Assembly: GCA_016794725.1 (NCBI GenBank)
Contig: JAEUGZ010000067.1
Span: 1 to 44,646, forward strand
Length of the DNA stretch: 44,646 nucleotides
Direction of reading: 5' to 3'
DNA from: Opitutaceae bacterium
GTDB lineage: Bacteria; Verrucomicrobiota; Verrucomicrobiia; Opitutales; Opitutaceae
A program made the position numbers and the translations under genes. The notes under the pieces were generated by a model. It was not told where the DNA came from. It saw only the letters and a program-made list of their open reading frames with translations, and did no database searches. Below are positions 42,545-44,646 of this stretch, in pieces (position 1 is the first letter of the stretch; each line of letters begins with the position of its first letter).

Positions 42545-43795
42545 ATGATCGCGCCTTTGCGGAAACTCGTTTGCACCCTCCTCATGGGCTTCCTGTGCCA
42601 GTGTCCATCGTTTTCCGCGCCGTCACTTCCGCCGATGTCAGGTTCGTTCAGCGGGACACTCGTCTGGGCGGGTTGCCCACCGGTGGTTTGGACGTGCGAG
42701 GCAACACCTGCGGAGGCCGGACGACTGCAGGCGCGCGTTGGCCTGGAAGGAAAGGGATTGCTCGCGCGCGCTGTGCTTCGCTACGAACCGGGCACGGCGC
42801 TCGCAACCTGGACCTTGGAAGAGGCGGAAATCGATCTTGGAGTCTGGTTCAAGCCGCTCCTGGCCCGGCTGGCTCCGACGTGGCGTGACGATGATCTGCA
42901 AGTACGCGGCCGATTGTTGGCTAGATCCCGTGGTGTGCGAAGCGATGAGGGACTTTCGGGTACAGTCGCCCTTCAGTGGCTGGACGGTGCCATGGACAGC
43001 GCATCGCGATCGATCGACGTCACCGGGATCGAACTTCGGCTTCAGATCGACGACCTCGCCCGTCCCGCAAGCCCACGGGGGCAGTCTCTGCAGTTTGCAC
43101 GCGCTGGGGTGGCAGGCGTGGAGATCAAGAATGGAAAGTGCGATTTTCAGATCGAAAACGGCAATCGAGTGAGGGTCGCGTCCGCCGTCGTCGAAACACT
43201 GGGTGGGCGGCTGAGCGCGGATCCATTCTCCTTCACCGTGTCGGACCAGGGAGTGTCGTCAATCAAGGCCCAAATCTCCGCCAAGGAGGTGGCTCTCGCA
43301 GAAGTGGCCCTGTTCCTTCCGAAGGTGATCCTGGAAGCACACGGCAAGGTCAGCGGAGGCTTGGGGATTAGCTGGGATCCGCAGACTGGCATCGCTCTGG
43401 GGGTGGGAAGCCTGCGACTCGACCGCCTCGACGCGGTGGAGATCCGGCTCTTCCCCCAACCTGGTTTTCTGACGGATCGTGTTCCGGAGACCCTTTCACT
43501 GCTACCTGCATGGACGGGCGCGCTTGGCCGGCTTCTAACGGTGACCAATCCGGCGCGCCAGGTGCTCAGAGCGATCGAGATGGGCGAACTGCCGCTGGTC
43601 GTCGACGAACTCGAGCTCCGCACCCAACCCAATGGCGACGATCTGGGCCGCACCGCACGGGTGGCAATGAGTGCGCGTCCGAAGGTGCCGGGTGTGGTGG
43701 AATCCGTCAGCTTTGAGGTCAACGTCTCCGGCCCGCTCGATCAGGTTCTGCGAATTGGAATGGAGAACTCTATATCAAGTATCACTAATAAATGA
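42545..43795 (+). CDS. Short YdbH-like (AsmA-related) envelope protein
   Basis: 416 residues from the ATG at 42545, giving a signal/anchor helix (LRKLVCTLLMGFLCQCPSFSA). The rest is all-beta, with the dicarboxylate-transport-domain character of YdbH (PF11739) in the C-terminal half: GVAGVEIKNGKCDFQIENG, IKAQISAKEVALAEVALFLPKVILEAHGKVSGGLGISWDPQ. E. coli YdbH is about twice as long. The last codons are AT-rich (ATATCAAGTATCACTAATAAA), unlike the rest. Followed by ynbE- and ydbL-like genes, which supports the call. In E. coli the YdbH/YnbE pair bridges the membranes for phospholipid transport. Confidence 0.72.
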   Translation: MIAPLRKLVCTLLMGFLCQCPSFSAPSLPPMSGSFSGTLVWAGCPPVVWTCEATPAEAGRLQARVGLEGKGLLARAVLRYEPGTALATWTLEEAEIDLGVWFKPLLARLAPTWRDDDLQVRGRLLARSRGVRSDEGLSGTVALQWLDGAMDSASRSIDVTGIELRLQIDDLARPASPRGQSLQFARAGVAGVEIKNGKCDFQIENGNRVRVASAVVETLGGRLSADPFSFTVSDQGVSSIKAQISAKEVALAEVALFLPKVILEAHGKVSGGLGISWDPQTGIALGVGSLRLDRLDAVEIRLFPQPGFLTDRVPETLSLLPAWTGALGRLLTVTNPARQVLRAIEMGELPLVVDELELRTQPNGDDLGRTARVAMSARPKVPGVVESVSFEVNVSGPLDQVLRIGMENSISSITNK

Positions 43796-43830
43796 TCATC
43801 AACTTTTTAAGAAATTTTAAATCCCATTCT
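43767..43830. other. AT-rich island at the ydbH end and ydbH-ynbE gap
   Basis: About 64 bases that are roughly three quarters A/T in a GC-rich surround, spanning the last codons of the ydbH-like gene and the start of the 113-base gap before ynbE. AACTTTTTAAGAAATTTTAA is a TTAA-rich core. Could be a promoter region for ynbE-ydbL, or the scar of an insertion or truncation. Confidence 0.5.
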
Positions 43831-43908
43831 CCGTTAGTCGTCCTCCGGGCGACGAAACTTTGCCGGTAATTGCTAGTCTCAATCGGTGGTTCACTCATAC
43901 TCATCTTC

Positions 43909-44100
43909 ATGCGCAGGATCGTCCTTCTCACCGCCCTTTCCCCACTTTTGCTGGCGGGCTGCATCCATGTATCCATGGATCCAATCAAAGTGCATGCCGT
44001 GGTCGACGTGAACGTGAAGGTGGACCGGGCGCTGACTGACTTCTTTGGCGACCTCGACCAGAAATCGACCGTAATTGCCACCCCATCCGCCAAACTTTGA
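43909..44100 (+). CDS. ynbE: YnbE-like lipoprotein
   Basis: 63 residues from the ATG at 43909. Type II signal peptide with lipobox LLAGC, the Cys becoming the lipidated residue. The mature part contains HVSMDPIKVHAVVDVNVKVD followed by RALTDFFGDLD, the YnbE pattern (short strand that pairs with YdbH, then a tail). In E. coli YnbE is an outer-membrane lipoprotein that multimerises and extends YdbH by beta augmentation into an intermembrane bridge. It sits between the ydbH-like and ydbL-like genes. Confidence 0.8.
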   Translation: MRRIVLLTALSPLLLAGCIHVSMDPIKVHAVVDVNVKVDRALTDFFGDLDQKSTVIATPSAKL

Positions 44101-44105
44101 TTTCC

Positions 44106-44483
44106 ATGAAACGCATCCTGCTTTGTTTCGCCCTGTTCGTCTCGCTGTTCGGCTCGGTCGTGGTGACCCGTGCCGAGGATCTCGCTGCGATCAAGTCGCG
44201 CATGGAACAGAGACTTCCCGCGCTCGACGCGCTGAGAAAGAAGGGCGCGATCGGAGAAAACAACCGCGGACTCACCGAGGTTCGTCAAAATGTGGACGAC
44301 GCAGGGACCGTTTCTGCGGCGGAAAACCGGGATCGACTGTTGGTCTATGCCGAAATCGGCAAGGGGCAAGGCGGAGCTTCCGTAGAACAGGTCGGAAGGC
44401 TGCGCGCCCGCCAAATCGCCAAGAGCAGTACGCCGGGCGTCTGGCTGCAACAAGAGTCCGGCGAGTGGTACCAGAAGAAGTAG
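44106..44483 (+). CDS. ydbL: YdbL-like (DUF1318) periplasmic protein
   Basis: 125 residues from the ATG at 44106, only 5 bases after the ynbE stop. Signal peptide 1-23 (LLCFALFVSLFGSVVVTRAED). The mature protein has the DUF1318 pattern: MEQRLPALDALRKKGAIGENNRGL, VSAAENRDRLLVYAEIGKGQGGASVEQVGRLRARQIAKSSTPGVWLQ and a short final WYQKK. E. coli YdbL assists the YdbH-YnbE complex, probably as a periplasmic chaperone. Family, order and spacing match the E. coli operon. Confidence 0.82.
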   Translation: MKRILLCFALFVSLFGSVVVTRAEDLAAIKSRMEQRLPALDALRKKGAIGENNRGLTEVRQNVDDAGTVSAAENRDRLLVYAEIGKGQGGASVEQVGRLRARQIAKSSTPGVWLQQESGEWYQKK

Positions 44484-44521
44484 TACCCATTCGGTCCGCC
44501 TGATCGCATCGCCGGTCGGGG

Positions 44522-44646
44522 CTAGACGCGGGTCTTTTTGAAGCCAAGCAGGCGCATGAACCAGCGGCCGAGGCGGCTGGCGTAGGTGGTCTGGCGGCCT
44601 TCGATGGTGACCTGGGCGCGCATGCCTTCGACGGTGAGTTGTTCGG
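44522..44646 (-). CDS. C-terminal fragment of a possible HlyD-type membrane-fusion protein
   Basis: The frame enters from the right window edge and ends at TAG (44522-44524): 40 codons. The sequence contains VEGMRAQVTIEGRQTTY, recalling the 'GMxxxVxI' strand closing the beta domain of HlyD-like adaptors, then an amphipathic basic tail (SRLGRWFMRLLGFKKTRV). With so little sequence the family is a guess. Convergent with ydbL, 38 bases between stops. Confidence 0.4.
   Translation of the reverse strand, partial: EQLTVEGMRAQVTIEGRQTTYASRLGRWFMRLLGFKKTRV

Overview
The window looks like a chromosomal segment of a GC-rich, Gram-negative member of the Verrucomicrobiota (PVC group). No 16S gene is present, so this rests on gene content: DUF1080 proteins, a DUF5069 protein, several uroporphyrinogen-decarboxylase-family (UroD) and xylose-isomerase-like TIM-barrel proteins, a sulfatase, a sodium:solute symporter (SSS) with a small membrane partner, both RNase HII and RNase HIII, and a dispersed ACCACGGATGGACACGGAT-type inverted repeat that I recall from such genomes. 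Shine-Dalgarno sequences are mostly weak. Several starts are GTG, and neighbouring genes are often joined by 4-base ATGA overlaps.

Layout. 1-5.5 kb: the tail of an unknown gene, an inverted-repeat element, then a leftward cassette of two UroD-family proteins, a DUF1638 protein and a secreted six-hairpin glycosidase-like protein. 5.9-12 kb: carbohydrate genes (two sugar-isomerase/epimerase TIM barrels, a zinc alcohol dehydrogenase, an HpaI-type aldolase, a secreted DUF1080 protein) and a YCII-SRPBCC fusion. 12.4-15.9 kb: a secreted VWA protein and an SGNH hydrolase. 16-22.7 kb: a probable pectin/sulfated-glycan locus with an SSS transporter, its small membrane partner, a GH28 enzyme and a sulfatase. 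The GH28 and transporter genes share paired GAAAG(A/G)TTTC-like palindromes upstream.

23.3-29.2 kb: tRNA-Gly(GCC) with a terminator, then a leftward group rnhC, rnhB, soluble PAS histidine kinase and NtrC-type sigma-54 regulator, with mutY divergent. 29.2-37.7 kb: mostly single genes: ThuA-like protein, amidohydrolase, methyltransferase, DUF2911, DUF5069, TrmO, FKBP isomerase, a second DUF1080 protein and a DUF3300 protein. 37.9-44.6 kb: a VF530 protein coupled to a degenerate receiver domain, two bPH2 membrane proteins, a BASS-family transporter, a serine beta-lactamase-like protein, a short ydbH-ynbE-ydbL-like operon, and the end of a possible membrane-fusion protein.

Functionally the left half is dominated by degradation of plant or algal polysaccharides and oxidised sugars. 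The right half is housekeeping (RNA/DNA repair, tRNA modification, protein folding) and envelope functions. I found no transposase, phage genes, CRISPR array or rRNA. Best candidates for undescribed biology: the UroD/DUF1638/glycosidase cassette, the VF530-pseudoreceiver pair, the operator shared by the GH28 and transporter genes, and the mobile-looking inverted-repeat family.
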